From Georgenia satyanarayanai (GTDB taxonomy: Bacteria; Actinomycetota; Actinomycetes; Actinomycetales; Actinomycetaceae), in NCBI RefSeq assembly GCF_900116375.1, contig NZ_UETB01000008.1, positions 99,088-163,087 of the forward strand: a stretch of DNA of 64,000 nucleotides, read 5' to 3'. Of the stretch, positions 30,134 to 39,828 are shown piece after piece. Position 1 is the first letter of the stretch, and each line of letters begins with the position of its first letter. A program made the translations under genes and the position numbers. The notes under the pieces were generated by a model that saw only the letters and a list, made by a program, of their open reading frames with translations, ran no database searches and was not told the origin of the DNA.

Positions 30134-30658
30134 GTGACCGTTCCACCAGCCTCCGGCCGGGCCGCGCGCTCGTGGTTGTGGGTGGCGTGCGTCGCCGGGC
30201 TGGTCCACGCGGGGTTCAGCGCGTCCTGGGCCGTGGGCGGGGAGTGGCTGCTCGACACCGTGGGGCAGTGGGCGGTGGAGCTGCGCCGGTCCTCACCCGT
30301 CGTTGCCGCCTGGGGACTGGCGGGCATCGCGCTGGTCAAGAGCCTCGCCGCGCTCGTGCCCGTCGTCGTGGACCGGGGGCGGCTTCCCGGCCGGCGGCTG
30401 TGGCGCGGGCTGAGCTGGGCCGGAGGTGCCGCGCTCCTCGTCTACGGAGGGGTCAACGTCGTCGTGAGCAACGCCGTGCTCGCCACCCGCGACCCTGCGA
30501 CGTACGACCGCGCGGCGATGGTCGGCCACGCCTGGCTGTGGGACCCCCTGTTCGCGCTGTGGGGTGGTGCGCTGCTCGCGCACCTGTGGCTCTCCCGGCC
30601 GGGTCGGGCGGTGGGTCAGCGCAGGCGGGCGGCGACGTCGGGCATGGCGGCGCAGTAG
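30134..30658 (+). CDS. DUF3995-type four-helix membrane protein
   Basis: Membrane protein of 174 residues with four hydrophobic segments (about 12-30, 56-74, 93-112 and 138-156), in the pattern of DUF3995 proteins: WVACVAGLVHAGFSASWAVGGEWLLDT at the first helix and AAMVGHAWLWDPLFALWGGALL at the last. Function unknown. The GTG at 30134 is taken because it starts just before the first helix. Its 3' end overlaps the convergent GH4 gene by 43 bp, which is unusual and leaves no room for a terminator. Possibly cotranscribed with the flavin protein. Confidence 0.7.
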   Translation: MTVPPASGRAARSWLWVACVAGLVHAGFSASWAVGGEWLLDTVGQWAVELRRSSPVVAAWGLAGIALVKSLAALVPVVVDRGRLPGRRLWRGLSWAGGAALLVYGGVNVVVSNAVLATRDPATYDRAAMVGHAWLWDPLFALWGGALLAHLWLSRPGRAVGQRRRAATSGMAAQ

Positions 30659-31977
30659 TCCTCGACCAGCTGGCGGGCGACCTCGGTGGAGTCGACGAGC
30701 GGGTGGTTGGCGAAGGCGCGCCAGGCGAGCTCGCGCGAGCCCTCGTCCAGGGCCCGCAGGACGAGCTGCTCGCTCGCCTTGACGGTCGTGATGAGGCCGG
30801 CCATCTCCCCGTCGAGCGGGGCGACGGGGTGGGGGCGGACGGCGCCGCGCTCCACCGTGCACGGCACCTCGAGGACGGCGGCGCCGTCGAGCTGAGGGAC
30901 GAGCAGGCGGTCCCCGCCGAGGGAGTCGTTGCCGACCCCGAGGATCATCGTCGCGGCCTCGCCGGTGGCCAGGCCGGTCATGAGGTCGAGCGCGACCTCC
31001 TGGTAGCCGCCGCCCTCGACGTCCTCGGCGCGGCGGCCGTGACGCTCCTCCTCGGGGCGCGACTCGTTCATGTAGCTCGACTCGCGGTCGTGCCGGGTCG
31101 CGTCCCAGATCTCCAGGGCGCGGTCGGGCGCGGCGGCCGCCTCGCGGTAGAAGGCGCCCTGCTGGACGTCGAGGAACTCCCCGCGGGTGGGCTGCCCGCC
31201 GGTGATCCGCTCCATCGCCTCGCGGTGACGGTAGTAGTAGAAGAGGTACTCGTTGGGGATCGCGCCGATCGCGCGCACCCAGTCGAAGCCGAGGAGGCGT
31301 GCCTCCTCCATGCCGTCCAGCCGCTCGTCGGAGGCGAGCAGCTCGGGCAGGACGTCGCGCCCGTCGACGACCAGGGTGCGCAGCCAGCCGAGGTGGTTGA
31401 GGCCGACGTAGTCGAAGTCGACCTGCCGCGGGTCCTGGCCGACGACGCGCGCGGCCCGCCGCATGAGACCGATCGGGGTGTCGCAGATGCTCACGACCCG
31501 CTCACCCAGCACCCGCCGCATGGCCTCGGTGATGATGCCGGCGGGGTTGGTGAAGTTGATGGTCCACGCGTCCGGCGCGTGCGTGGCGATCTCCTCGGCC
31601 AGGCGCAGCGCGTGCGGCACGGTGCGCAGCGCGTAGGCGAGCCCGCCCGGGCCCACGGTCTCCTGCCCGAGGACGCCGAGCCGCAGCGCGGTGCGCTCGT
31701 CGGTGATGCGCCCCGCCGTGCCGCCGATGCGGATGGCGGAGAAGACGAAGTCGGCGTTGGCGAGGGCGTCGGTCAGCGTCGTCGTCGTGCGCACCTGCGG
31801 GGGCCTGGCCAGGGAGGGGGCGAGCTGCGCGAGGACGCTGCCGACGACGTCGAGCCGCTCCGCCGAGACGTCGTAGAGCCACAGCTCGTCCACGCGCAGG
31901 CGCGCGTCGGCGGCGGAGAGGGCCTGGAAGATCTGGGGCACGCGGAAGCCGCCGCCGCCGATGACGGTGAGCTTCAC
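30616..31977 (-). CDS. Family 4 glycoside hydrolase (NAD- and metal-dependent)
   Basis: GH4 enzymes cleave glycosides by an oxidation-elimination mechanism with NAD+ and Mn2+. The 453-residue protein has the N-terminal dinucleotide fold KLTVIGGGGFRVP, then SAIRIGGTAGRITDE, INFTNPAGIITEAM, the metal-site Cys in ISICDTP-like VSICDTPIGLM, and VGLNHLGWL. The resemblance is to 6-phospho-beta-glucosidases of GH4, although no phosphotransferase system is nearby; the adjacent ABC transporter and PfkB kinase would import and could phosphorylate the sugar. It is divergent from the PfkB gene over a 201-bp gap. Confidence 0.88.
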   Translation of the reverse strand: MKLTVIGGGGFRVPQIFQALSAADARLRVDELWLYDVSAERLDVVGSVLAQLAPSLARPPQVRTTTTLTDALANADFVFSAIRIGGTAGRITDERTALRLGVLGQETVGPGGLAYALRTVPHALRLAEEIATHAPDAWTINFTNPAGIITEAMRRVLGERVVSICDTPIGLMRRAARVVGQDPRQVDFDYVGLNHLGWLRTLVVDGRDVLPELLASDERLDGMEEARLLGFDWVRAIGAIPNEYLFYYYRHREAMERITGGQPTRGEFLDVQQGAFYREAAAAPDRALEIWDATRHDRESSYMNESRPEEERHGRRAEDVEGGGYQEVALDLMTGLATGEAATMILGVGNDSLGGDRLLVPQLDGAAVLEVPCTVERGAVRPHPVAPLDGEMAGLITTVKASEQLVLRALDEGSRELAWRAFANHPLVDSTEVARQLVEDYCAAMPDVAARLR

Positions 31978-32178
31978 GCTGTGGTGACCTCCGTGCCGCT
32001 CGAACCGAGGGCGTCGGGCCGGGATGAGCCGGGCGTGGGACTGGTGACGCGGCGGGTCGTGGTCAGCACCCGGCCGACGCTAGCAGAGGCGCGCAGCGCC
32101 GGGCATCGAGGCCCTTAGGATGGCCGTCGGAGAGGCGTGCTCACGGACGGAGCGGTCCGCGAGGAGAGAGGAGCAGGC

Positions 32179-33255
32179 GTGAGCGAGGAGCACGAGGTGA
32201 CACCCGACGGCACCGTGCTGGACGTCTTCCTGTCCGGGCCGCTCTTCCTCGACGTCGTCTTCTCCGGGCTGCCGACACCGCCGCGTCCCGGCACGGAGGT
32301 GTGGGCCAGCGGCATGGGGTCGCTGCCCGGCGGGATCGCCAACCTCGCGGTCGCGACCAGCCGCCTGGGCCTGTCGACCGGTCTCGCCACGGGTTTCGGT
32401 GGCGACGTCTACGGGCGCTGGTGCTGGGACATCCTCTCCGACGAGGCGATCGACCTCTCCCGCTCCACCCGGATCGCCTCCCAGCACACGTCGGTCACCG
32501 TCTCCCTCGCCTACGACGGCGACCGGTCGATGATCACCCACGGCCACCACCTCCCGATGAGCTACGACGAGCTCATCGGCGACCCGCCGCCCGTGCGCGC
32601 CGTCATCATCGACCTCGACGACGAGCGCGCCCAGGAGCGCTGGTGGCGCCGCGCCCGGGCCGGCGGCGCACGGGTCTTCGCCGACCTCGGCTGGGACCCC
32701 ACCGAGAAGTGGGACGCCAGCCGGCTCGCGGTCCTCGAGGACTGCTACGCCTTCCTCCCCAACGCCGGTGAGGCCATGGCCTACACCCGCACGGACAGCC
32801 CGCACGCGGCCGCCCGCGCCCTGGCGGACCTCGTCCCGCTCGTCGTCGTCACCATGGGCGCGGACGGCGCCGTCGCGATCAACTCCGAGACGGGGGAGGA
32901 GTGCCACGTCCCGGCGCTGGACGTCGAGGCGATCGACCCCACGGGCGCGGGCGACGTCTTCCTCGCGGCGTTCGCGCGGGGCTCGCTGGCCGAGTGGCCG
33001 CTGGAGCAGCGCCTGCGCTTCGCCGCCCTGTGCTCGGGGCTCGCCGTCCAGGAGTTCGGCGGGTCCCTCGCGGCGCCCGGCATCGGCGACCTCCACGACT
33101 GGTGGCAGCGGCTGGACAGCGCCCGCACGGAGGGCGATCCGGCGGCCACCGCGCTGCACGACCACTACCGTTTCCTCCCGGACGTGCTGCCGGCCCGGCC
33201 GGGACGCGTGACCCGCCGTGCCGAGGCGACCTTCGCGCTCGAGTCCGACCTCTGA
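32179..33255 (+). CDS. PfkB-family carbohydrate kinase
   Basis: Ribokinase-fold sugar kinase of 358 residues. Glycine-rich N-terminal signature GSLPGGIANLAVATSRLGLSTGLATGFGGD and the C-terminal signature with catalytic Asp, DPTGAGDVFLAAFARG. The GTG at 32179 is chosen for its purine-rich GGAGAGAGGAGCAGG leader. It heads the plus-strand transport operon 64 bp before the sugar receptor, so it probably phosphorylates the imported sugar or its hydrolysis product. The sugar cannot be named from sequence. Confidence 0.9.
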   Translation: MSEEHEVTPDGTVLDVFLSGPLFLDVVFSGLPTPPRPGTEVWASGMGSLPGGIANLAVATSRLGLSTGLATGFGGDVYGRWCWDILSDEAIDLSRSTRIASQHTSVTVSLAYDGDRSMITHGHHLPMSYDELIGDPPPVRAVIIDLDDERAQERWWRRARAGGARVFADLGWDPTEKWDASRLAVLEDCYAFLPNAGEAMAYTRTDSPHAAARALADLVPLVVVTMGADGAVAINSETGEECHVPALDVEAIDPTGAGDVFLAAFARGSLAEWPLEQRLRFAALCSGLAVQEFGGSLAAPGIGDLHDWWQRLDSARTEGDPAATALHDHYRFLPDVLPARPGRVTRRAEATFALESDL

Positions 33256-33319
33256 GCGAGTATCTACGGGCATGACCGGGCGGTACCCCCACCGCCCACG
33301 ACGAAGGAGAATCAGGACC

Positions 33320-34711
33320 ATGAGCCCACTACGAACCCGCCGTTCCGCCGGCGTCGTCACGGCTGCCGTGGCGACCCTCGCGCTCGTCGCGGCCTGCACC
33401 CCCGGAAGCGGCGGCAACGACGAGGAGACCGAGCCCGGGAGCGACGGCGGCACGACGAGCGAGGAGGTCGTCACCGACATCTCCAGCCTCGGTGACGTCA
33501 CCCTCGTCGTGTGGGACCAGGAGGTCCGCGGCGGCCAGAACGAGCAGATCGAGCAGCTCAACGCCGCCTTCGAGGAGGAGTACCCGAACGTCGAGATCGA
33601 CCGGGTCACCCAGTCCAACGACGACCTCACCACCACGCTGCGCCTGGCGCTGACCGGCGAGGACGCCCCCGACGTCACGCAGGTGAACAACTCCCGCTCG
33701 CAGATGAGCCAGTACGTCGCCGCCGGGCAGCTGCTCAACCTCGACCCCTACGCCGAGGCCTACGGCTGGACCGACCGCTTCCCCGACTCGGTGCTGCAGA
33801 ACACCCGCTACTCCGAGGACGGTGTCACCTTCGGCGAGGGCTCGATCTGGGGCCTGCCGCAGGTCGGCGAGGTCGTCGGCGTGTACTACTCCAAGACCAA
33901 GCTCGAGGAGCTCGGCCTCGAGGTGCCGCAGACCTGGGACGAGTTCGGCGAGCAGCTCGGCACGATCGCCGAGGCCGGCGAGACGCCGATGCTCCTCGGC
34001 AACCTCGACCAGTGGCCCGCCGCCCACGTCTTCGGGCCGGTCCAGGGTGCCCACGTGGACCCCGAGGAGATCCGGGCGCTCGGCTTCGGCAACGCCGGCG
34101 CGAGCTGGGAGACCGAGGAGAACCGCGCCGCGGCCGAGGAGCTGCAGTCCTGGATCGAGGCCGGCTACTTCAACGAGGGCTTCAACGGCGCCGACTACGA
34201 CGCCGTGTGGCAGTCCTTCACCGAGGGCGCCGGGGTCTACCTCATGGCCGGCTCGTGGATCGGCCCGGACGTCGAGGCCGCCATGGGTGAGGACGTCGGC
34301 TTCTTCGCCCCGCCGCCCGTCGAGGCCGGCGCCGGCAAGGTGACGACCGGGGGCACCGGCATCCCCTTCGCGGTGACCGCTCGCTCGCAGAACCCGGACG
34401 TCGGTGCGGCGTACATCGACTTCATCACGAACGAGGAGGCCATGGCCGTACTCGCCGAGACGGGCAACATGCCCGTCGTCGAGACCGCCGAGCACATGCC
34501 CGAGGCCGGCCTGCAGGCCGACATCTACACCGCCTACGGCGAGGTCACCGAGGACGGCGCGCTGGTGCCCTACCTCGACTGGGGCACGCCCACGATGAGC
34601 GACACCCTGGGCCAGTCCCTCCAGTCCTTCATGGGCGGACAGCTCGACGTCGACGGGCTGCTCGCCGCACTCGAGGCCGACTACAGCGAGTTCGTCGCCT
34701 CGGCGGAGTGA
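33320..34711 (+). CDS. Sugar ABC transporter substrate-binding lipoprotein
   Basis: Family 1 extracellular solute receptor of 463 residues. Lipoprotein signal MSPLRTRRSAGVV to LVAAC, an acidic Gly/Ser-rich linker, then the two-lobed binding domain from about residue 57 (LVVWDQEVRGGQNEQIEQLN). YSKTKLEELGLEVPQTWDEF and the C-terminal PYLDWGTPTMSD are typical of oligosaccharide receptors. AAGGAGA lies 11 bp before ATG 33320. Followed directly by two permeases; no ATPase gene is present, so a shared MsiK-type ATPase elsewhere is expected, as is common in actinobacteria. Confidence 0.93.
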   Translation: MSPLRTRRSAGVVTAAVATLALVAACTPGSGGNDEETEPGSDGGTTSEEVVTDISSLGDVTLVVWDQEVRGGQNEQIEQLNAAFEEEYPNVEIDRVTQSNDDLTTTLRLALTGEDAPDVTQVNNSRSQMSQYVAAGQLLNLDPYAEAYGWTDRFPDSVLQNTRYSEDGVTFGEGSIWGLPQVGEVVGVYYSKTKLEELGLEVPQTWDEFGEQLGTIAEAGETPMLLGNLDQWPAAHVFGPVQGAHVDPEEIRALGFGNAGASWETEENRAAAEELQSWIEAGYFNEGFNGADYDAVWQSFTEGAGVYLMAGSWIGPDVEAAMGEDVGFFAPPPVEAGAGKVTTGGTGIPFAVTARSQNPDVGAAYIDFITNEEAMAVLAETGNMPVVETAEHMPEAGLQADIYTAYGEVTEDGALVPYLDWGTPTMSDTLGQSLQSFMGGQLDVDGLLAALEADYSEFVASAE

Positions 34712-34712
34712 C

Positions 34713-35645
34713 ATGACCGCCCAGCCACGGGGCATCGTCGCGCCCCTCCCGCGGGCGACCCGCAAGGGCCGCCCGCGGGGGCTGGGCCGCTACGGCCTGA
34801 CCCCCTACCTGTTCCTCGCACCGGGCTTCCTCGTCTATGCGGCCTTCCTCCTCTACCCGCTGGGCCGGGCCGTGCAGATCTCCCTGTACGACTGGGACGG
34901 GCTGAGCCTGGCGACCTTCGTGGGCCTGGACAACTACGTCGACGTCCTCGCCGACGACCGCCTGCGCCAGTCCTTCTGGCACGCCCTCGTCCTCATCTTC
35001 TTCTTCTCGGTGCTGCCGCTGGCCATCGGCCTCGTCCTCGCGGCGCTCCTCGTGCGCGCCCAGGTACGAGGCCTGCCCTTCTTCCGCACCGTCGTCTTCC
35101 TCCCGCAGGTCATCGCGATGGTCGTCGTCGCCGTCGCGTGGCGGCAGATCTACGCGCCGGACGGCGCGCTCAACGGCCTGCTCGACGCGGTGGGCCTGGG
35201 CTCCCTCACGCGGGCCTGGCTGGGGGACTTCACGTGGACCCTGCCCGCCGTCGGTTTCGTGGGCACCTGGGTCTCCACCGGCCTGGTCACCGTGCTGCTC
35301 ATGGCCGGCATGGCGCGCGTCCCGCAGGACCTCTACGAGGCCGCCACGCTCGACGGCGCAGGAGCGGTCCGCTCCTTCCTCGCGATCTCCGTGCCGGCCG
35401 TCCGGGCGGAGATCGTCGTCGCGCTCACGCTGACGATCATCGCGGCCCTCAAGACCTTCGACCTCGTCTACGTCACCACCCGCGGCGGGCCCGGGACGTC
35501 GACGACGGTGCCGAGCTACGAGGTCTACCGCCGCGCGTTCATGGAGGGCGAGGTGGGCTCGGCGGCCGCCGTCGCCGTCGTCCTCACCGTGCTCATCTTC
35601 GGCATCAACCTCGCCGTCAACCTCATCGGGGAGCGTGAGCGGTGA
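34713..35645 (+). CDS. Sugar ABC transporter permease, MalF type
   Basis: First permease of the sugar importer, 310 residues with six membrane segments after a basic N-terminus (about 26-48 the first). The coupling EAA-type loop that contacts the ATPase is YEAATLDGAGAVRSFLAISVPAVR. Begins 1 bp after the receptor stop and its own stop overlaps the GTG of the next permease, so receptor and permeases are one operon. Confidence 0.94.
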   Translation: MTAQPRGIVAPLPRATRKGRPRGLGRYGLTPYLFLAPGFLVYAAFLLYPLGRAVQISLYDWDGLSLATFVGLDNYVDVLADDRLRQSFWHALVLIFFFSVLPLAIGLVLAALLVRAQVRGLPFFRTVVFLPQVIAMVVVAVAWRQIYAPDGALNGLLDAVGLGSLTRAWLGDFTWTLPAVGFVGTWVSTGLVTVLLMAGMARVPQDLYEAATLDGAGAVRSFLAISVPAVRAEIVVALTLTIIAALKTFDLVYVTTRGGPGTSTTVPSYEVYRRAFMEGEVGSAAAVAVVLTVLIFGINLAVNLIGERER

Positions 35646-36460
35646 GGGTCTCCACCGGGGAGCGCCTCGGCAACTACGTCATCCTCATCGCCTTCGCGGC
35701 CTTCGCGCTCGCGCCGATCGCCACCGTCCTCACCACCGCGTTCGGGCCGGAGACACCGCAGGACGCGGCCGCCGGCGGCCCGGTCCACTGGGAGAACTTC
35801 GCGCGGGCGTGGGAGCAGGGCCGGTTCAGCGAGTACATGACCAACTCGCTGCTCGTCGCCGCGGTCGTCGTCTCCAGTGCGGCGGTCCTGTCCATCATGG
35901 CCGGCTACGCCCTGGGCGCCTTCGTCTTCCCCGGCTCCCAGGTGCTCTTCTACGTGTTCCTCCTCGGCATCATGGTTCCGGCCGAGGCGATCATCGTCCC
36001 GCTCTTCTTCGACTTCCAGGCCCTGGGGCTGACCAACACGATCTGGGGCATCGCGCTGCCGCAGATCGCCCAGTCCGTCGCCTTCGGCACCTTCTGGATG
36101 CGGGCCTACTTCCGCGGCGCGAACCGCTCGATCATCGAGGCGGCCCGCCTCGACGGCGCCGGCCACCACCGGGTGCTGTGGCAGGTGCTGCTGCCGGTGG
36201 CCCGGCCCGCCGTCGTCACCCTCGTGCTCCTCACCTTCATGTGGACGTGGAACGAGTTCCTCATCCCGCTCGTCATGTCGCCCAACGCGCAGCTGCGCAC
36301 CGCGCCCCTGGGCCTGGCGCTCTTCCAGGGGCAGTACACGCAGGGCACGGTGCTCCTCGCGGCCGGAGCGGTGCTCGTCGCGCTGCCGATGGTGGTCCTC
36401 TACCTCTTCCTCCAGCGGCACTTCATCCGCGGCATGCTCGAGGGAGCGGTCAAGGACTGA
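35642..36460 (+). CDS. Sugar ABC transporter permease, MalG type
   Basis: Second permease, 272 residues, six membrane segments, with the coupling loop IIEAARLDGAGHHRVLWQVLLPVARPA and the MalG-like WNEFLIPLVMS near the C-terminus. The GTG start at 35642 overlaps the preceding stop. It would pair with the MalF-type subunit to form the channel. The deacetylase gene 110 bp downstream has its own promoter-like sequence. Confidence 0.94.
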   Translation: MRVSTGERLGNYVILIAFAAFALAPIATVLTTAFGPETPQDAAAGGPVHWENFARAWEQGRFSEYMTNSLLVAAVVVSSAAVLSIMAGYALGAFVFPGSQVLFYVFLLGIMVPAEAIIVPLFFDFQALGLTNTIWGIALPQIAQSVAFGTFWMRAYFRGANRSIIEAARLDGAGHHRVLWQVLLPVARPAVVTLVLLTFMWTWNEFLIPLVMSPNAQLRTAPLGLALFQGQYTQGTVLLAAGAVLVALPMVVLYLFLQRHFIRGMLEGAVKD

Positions 36461-36472
36461 GCACCCGAGTGC

Positions 36473-36501
36473 TTGCACGCCCGTGCGCGGGGTCGTTACG
36501 T
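36473..36501 (+). promoter_or_regulatory. Possible promoter of the PIG-L deacetylase gene
   Basis: TTGCAC (36473-36478) and TTACGT (36496-36501) are 17 bp apart in the gap before the GTG at 36570. They resemble housekeeping -35/-10 boxes only loosely. Confidence 0.35.
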
Positions 36502-36569
36502 TGGCTGCCCACGGCCCGGTGACGGGCCTCACGCGCGGACGAGGCCGTCTGCCCGGCCAGGAGGTACTC

Positions 36570-39500
36570 GTGAAGAGACGCGTAGCCGCAGCCGCCCTCG
36601 CTGCATTGGTGCTCGGCGCCCTCATGCCCACGGCGGCGGGGGAGGAGCTGCCACCGCTCACGGTGGACGAGCCCTCGATCGCCACGGAGGTGGAGCCGAA
36701 CAAGATCGACGTCATGGGCCTCTGGGCCCACCCCGACGACGACGCCGGCTTCACCACGCCCTGCGGCGTCTGGCACGACCGGTACGACGTCCAGTGCGGC
36801 ATCATCATGCTCACCCGCGGCGAGGGCGGGTCGAACTCCGTCGGCGACGAGGCCGGCCCGGCGCTCGGCCTGCGTCGCGAGAACGAGGACCGCGCCTCGC
36901 ACTACCGCTCCGGCACCGTCGACATCTACAACATCGACGCCGTCGACTTCTTCTACAACACCAGCGCGGCCCTCACCGAGGAGGTGTGGGGCTCCGAGCG
37001 CGTCCAGCGCCAGGTGGTCCACGTCATCCGCCAGACCAGGCCGGAGATCCTCACCGGCTTCTCACCGGCACCCGCCGGACACGGCAACCACCAGTACGCC
37101 GGTCGCGTGATCTGGGAGGCGGCGCAGATGGCCGCCGACCCCACCGCCTTCCCCGAGCAGCTCACCGGACCCGACGCCGTCGACGTCTGGCAGGTCAAGG
37201 TGATCACCTCCGGTGCGAGCACCGCGGGGGAGGGCGGGACCGACGGGCCGAGCTGCAACGCCGGCTTCGTGCCCGCCCCGACCAACCCCTTCACCGTGGT
37301 CGGCACGTGGAGCGGCTACCCCTCGCCGTACACGTGGCTGCCCGGCAACGTCCAGGGCCAGGAGCCCGGTAGCGCGCAGACGTGGGCGCAGGTGGGCCGC
37401 GAGGGCAACCGCGCCCACCCCACGCAGGCGCGCACCAAGCACACCGGGATCTGGGAGCCGCAGTGCCTGCGCTACGGCATCGCCCACTCCGAGGTGCCCT
37501 TCCAGCCGAACGGCTCCCCGGAGAACGCCCGCGACGACGCCATCCTCTTCGGCTCGGTCATCGCCGACCCCGGCGGCATGCCCCTCGGCTCGACCTTCTC
37601 CTTCGACGTCGCCGACAACTTCCAGGCGCCGGGCGTGCCCTTCGACGTCACCGTCGAGAGCCGGGCCGGCAGCGGCACCATCGCCGCCGGTGACGTCACG
37701 CTCGAGGTCCCCGTCGGCTGGACGGTCAGCGAGCCGCAGCGGCTCGGACCGATCGGCACCTCCGCGGAGTCCGGCGTGACCTTCACGGTGACGCCGGCCG
37801 AGGACGCCGCCACCGGGCGCCACCGTCTCGCCGCGCGCTTCGACAACGGCACCGTCACGGCCTACAACGACACCCGCGTCGACATCGTCCCCGGCGTCGA
37901 GGGCCGCTTCGAGCGCTGGGGCAACTTCGCCGAGTACGACGAGTGGGCCGAGGCCTTCACCTACGTCTCCGGCCGCTCCCCGGCGGAGACCCGCATCGGC
38001 GCCGGCGAGACCATCACCGTCCCTGTGGTCGTCACCAACCGGACGACGGAGGCGCAGGACGGGGAAGTGACCCTCACGGCCCCCGCGCCGCTGGAGGTGG
38101 CGCCGGCGTCCGTCCCGTTCGCCGACCTGGCCCCGGGCGAGGACACGACGGTGGAGCTCACCCTCACGCACCCCGACCCGTCCGCCCCCGGCGGCCAGAC
38201 GGTCGACGTGCCGATCACGACGACGACGGCCGGCTCCACGAGCACGGAGAACCTCGTGGTGCGTGTCGTCCCGACCACCGTCGTCCCGGAGGCGGGAGAG
38301 GCACCCGCCGTGGACGGCGAGGAGGACGCCGGCTACGGCGAGCCGATCGACATCGGCCGTCGCTGGGAGGGCGCGGAGTGCGATCCGGACGGGACCGACT
38401 GCGGCGCCGGCAGCTACGCCCGGCTCGCCTGGTCCGAGGACGACCTCTACGTCCTCGCGCACGTCGTCGACGACGTCGCGAGCGCGGCCGCCACCCCCGA
38501 GCGCTGCTTCGGGCACTGGCTCGTCGACTCCGTCGAGGTGCTCCTCGACCCGCAGGCGACGTCGCGCGACACCTCGACAACCTTCAAGACCGGCATCATG
38601 CCCTTCACCGACGACCCGACCGGCGCGGCCGGCAACGGCCCGGACGGGCCCTGCTGGAGCAGGGACGCCGACGCCCACCAGGGCTTCTCCTCCGGCCCCC
38701 TCGCGGACACCGTCGAGGAGGCGCCGAACTCGCCCGGCCAGGAGGTCGCGGTGAGCGTGGCCCGCGGGGCGGACGGCAGCTACGCGGGCGGCTCCTACAC
38801 CGTGGAGACGAAGATCCCGCTGGCGAACCTGCCCGCCGCCGTCGGGCCGACGAGCACGGCACCGACCGGTGACGCGACGACGAACGACGTCGACCCGCAG
38901 TTCCTCGGCCTCAACGTCACGCCCTACGACTCGGACAACCAGGACTTCATCGGGGAGACCCGCACGGCGTGGTCGCCCTTCGGCAGCCAGCAGTCCGAGC
39001 CCTACCGGTGGGGCCACGCGTACCTCGACGACTACGAGCCGCCCGCCGACCGGCCCACCGAGCCCGCCGACCCGGTCATCCCCGACACCGCGCTCATGGG
39101 CGTGGAGTCGCCGCAGACGATCTACCAGTCCGCGGTCCGCGGGGTGACGATCTCGGGCCTGCCCGCGAGCCACGGGCTGACGGTCGCGGACGTGGAGATC
39201 GACGACCCGTCGGTCACGCTGTCGCTCGACGCGACCGAGGCCGGGACGGTCCGCGCCTTCGTGTGGCAGGGCGACCTCGGCATGGTGCCGGTGTGGGTGT
39301 CGAGCTGTGAGGGTGACGAGCTCGGCTTCTCCGCCTGCTCGGAGGAGGACGGCGCCGCGGCGCCGTGGGCACCCGACATGGGTGGCCGGCTGCTCGGCGC
39401 CGGGACGACCGAGGTGGCACCCGGGACCGACACGCTCACCGTCGAGATCGGCGACGACGCCCTCGACGCGCTGCGTGCCGACGGCTCGGTGCTCGTGTCC

Positions 39501-39794
39501 TTCCAAGCCGCCGACGGCGGGGTGGACGCGTGGCACTTCCCCGTCGTCGAGGGGGAGGTCCCCACCGAGGAGCCCACGGAGGAGCCGACGACGGCGGAGC
39601 CCACGCAGGAGCCGACGTCACCGGCCCCGACCGACGGGCCCACGACGCCGGGTGAGCCGACGACGCCTCCGGCCGCCGGCGGTCCGCTGCCGTCGACCGG
39701 TGCGGACGTCGGCACGGTCGTGCTCGTCGCCGTGCTGCTCGCCGTCGCCGGCGGCGCCGTGGCCCTGGTGGCCCGCCACCGCCGCTCCCGCTGA
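36570..39794 (+). CDS. Secreted, wall-anchored PIG-L-family deacetylase with C-terminal accessory domains
   Basis: Exported protein of 1074 residues. A short signal peptide precedes a PIG-L N-acetylglucosaminyl deacetylase domain (about 45-340) with the zinc motif AHPDDD (His54, Asp56, Asp57) and the later HGNHQYAG (near 171). Next are NEW3/NPCBM-associated beta domains (about 345-570), a CBM9-like carbohydrate-binding domain (about 575-820, LAWSEDDLYVLAHVVDD), a further beta domain, a Pro/Thr/Glu linker, and LPSTG (1040-1044) with a hydrophobic segment and RHRRSR tail for sortase anchoring. The GTG at 36570 follows CCAGGAGG. It probably deacetylates an N-acetylhexosamine in an external glycan or glycoconjugate. 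Its place after a sugar importer fits extracellular processing before uptake. Confidence 0.87.
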   Translation: MKRRVAAAALAALVLGALMPTAAGEELPPLTVDEPSIATEVEPNKIDVMGLWAHPDDDAGFTTPCGVWHDRYDVQCGIIMLTRGEGGSNSVGDEAGPALGLRRENEDRASHYRSGTVDIYNIDAVDFFYNTSAALTEEVWGSERVQRQVVHVIRQTRPEILTGFSPAPAGHGNHQYAGRVIWEAAQMAADPTAFPEQLTGPDAVDVWQVKVITSGASTAGEGGTDGPSCNAGFVPAPTNPFTVVGTWSGYPSPYTWLPGNVQGQEPGSAQTWAQVGREGNRAHPTQARTKHTGIWEPQCLRYGIAHSEVPFQPNGSPENARDDAILFGSVIADPGGMPLGSTFSFDVADNFQAPGVPFDVTVESRAGSGTIAAGDVTLEVPVGWTVSEPQRLGPIGTSAESGVTFTVTPAEDAATGRHRLAARFDNGTVTAYNDTRVDIVPGVEGRFERWGNFAEYDEWAEAFTYVSGRSPAETRIGAGETITVPVVVTNRTTEAQDGEVTLTAPAPLEVAPASVPFADLAPGEDTTVELTLTHPDPSAPGGQTVDVPITTTTAGSTSTENLVVRVVPTTVVPEAGEAPAVDGEEDAGYGEPIDIGRRWEGAECDPDGTDCGAGSYARLAWSEDDLYVLAHVVDDVASAAATPERCFGHWLVDSVEVLLDPQATSRDTSTTFKTGIMPFTDDPTGAAGNGPDGPCWSRDADAHQGFSSGPLADTVEEAPNSPGQEVAVSVARGADGSYAGGSYTVETKIPLANLPAAVGPTSTAPTGDATTNDVDPQFLGLNVTPYDSDNQDFIGETRTAWSPFGSQQSEPYRWGHAYLDDYEPPADRPTEPADPVIPDTALMGVESPQTIYQSAVRGVTISGLPASHGLTVADVEIDDPSVTLSLDATEAGTVRAFVWQGDLGMVPVWVSSCEGDELGFSACSEEDGAAAPWAPDMGGRLLGAGTTEVAPGTDTLTVEIGDDALDALRADGSVLVSFQAADGGVDAWHFPVVEGEVPTEEPTEEPTTAEPTQEPTSPAPTDGPTTPGEPTTPPAAGGPLPSTGADVGTVVLVAVLLAVAGGAVALVARHRRSR

Positions 39795-39796
39795 TC

Positions 39797-39828
39797 GGGT
39801 GGGGACGCCCGGACGGGCGTCCCCACCC
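39797..39828 (+). terminator. Terminator after the deacetylase gene
   Basis: Perfect 14-bp stem GGGTGGGGACGCCC (39797-39810) with GGGCGTCCCCACCC (39815-39828), loop GGAC, 3 bp after the stop. No U-run. Confidence 0.8.
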
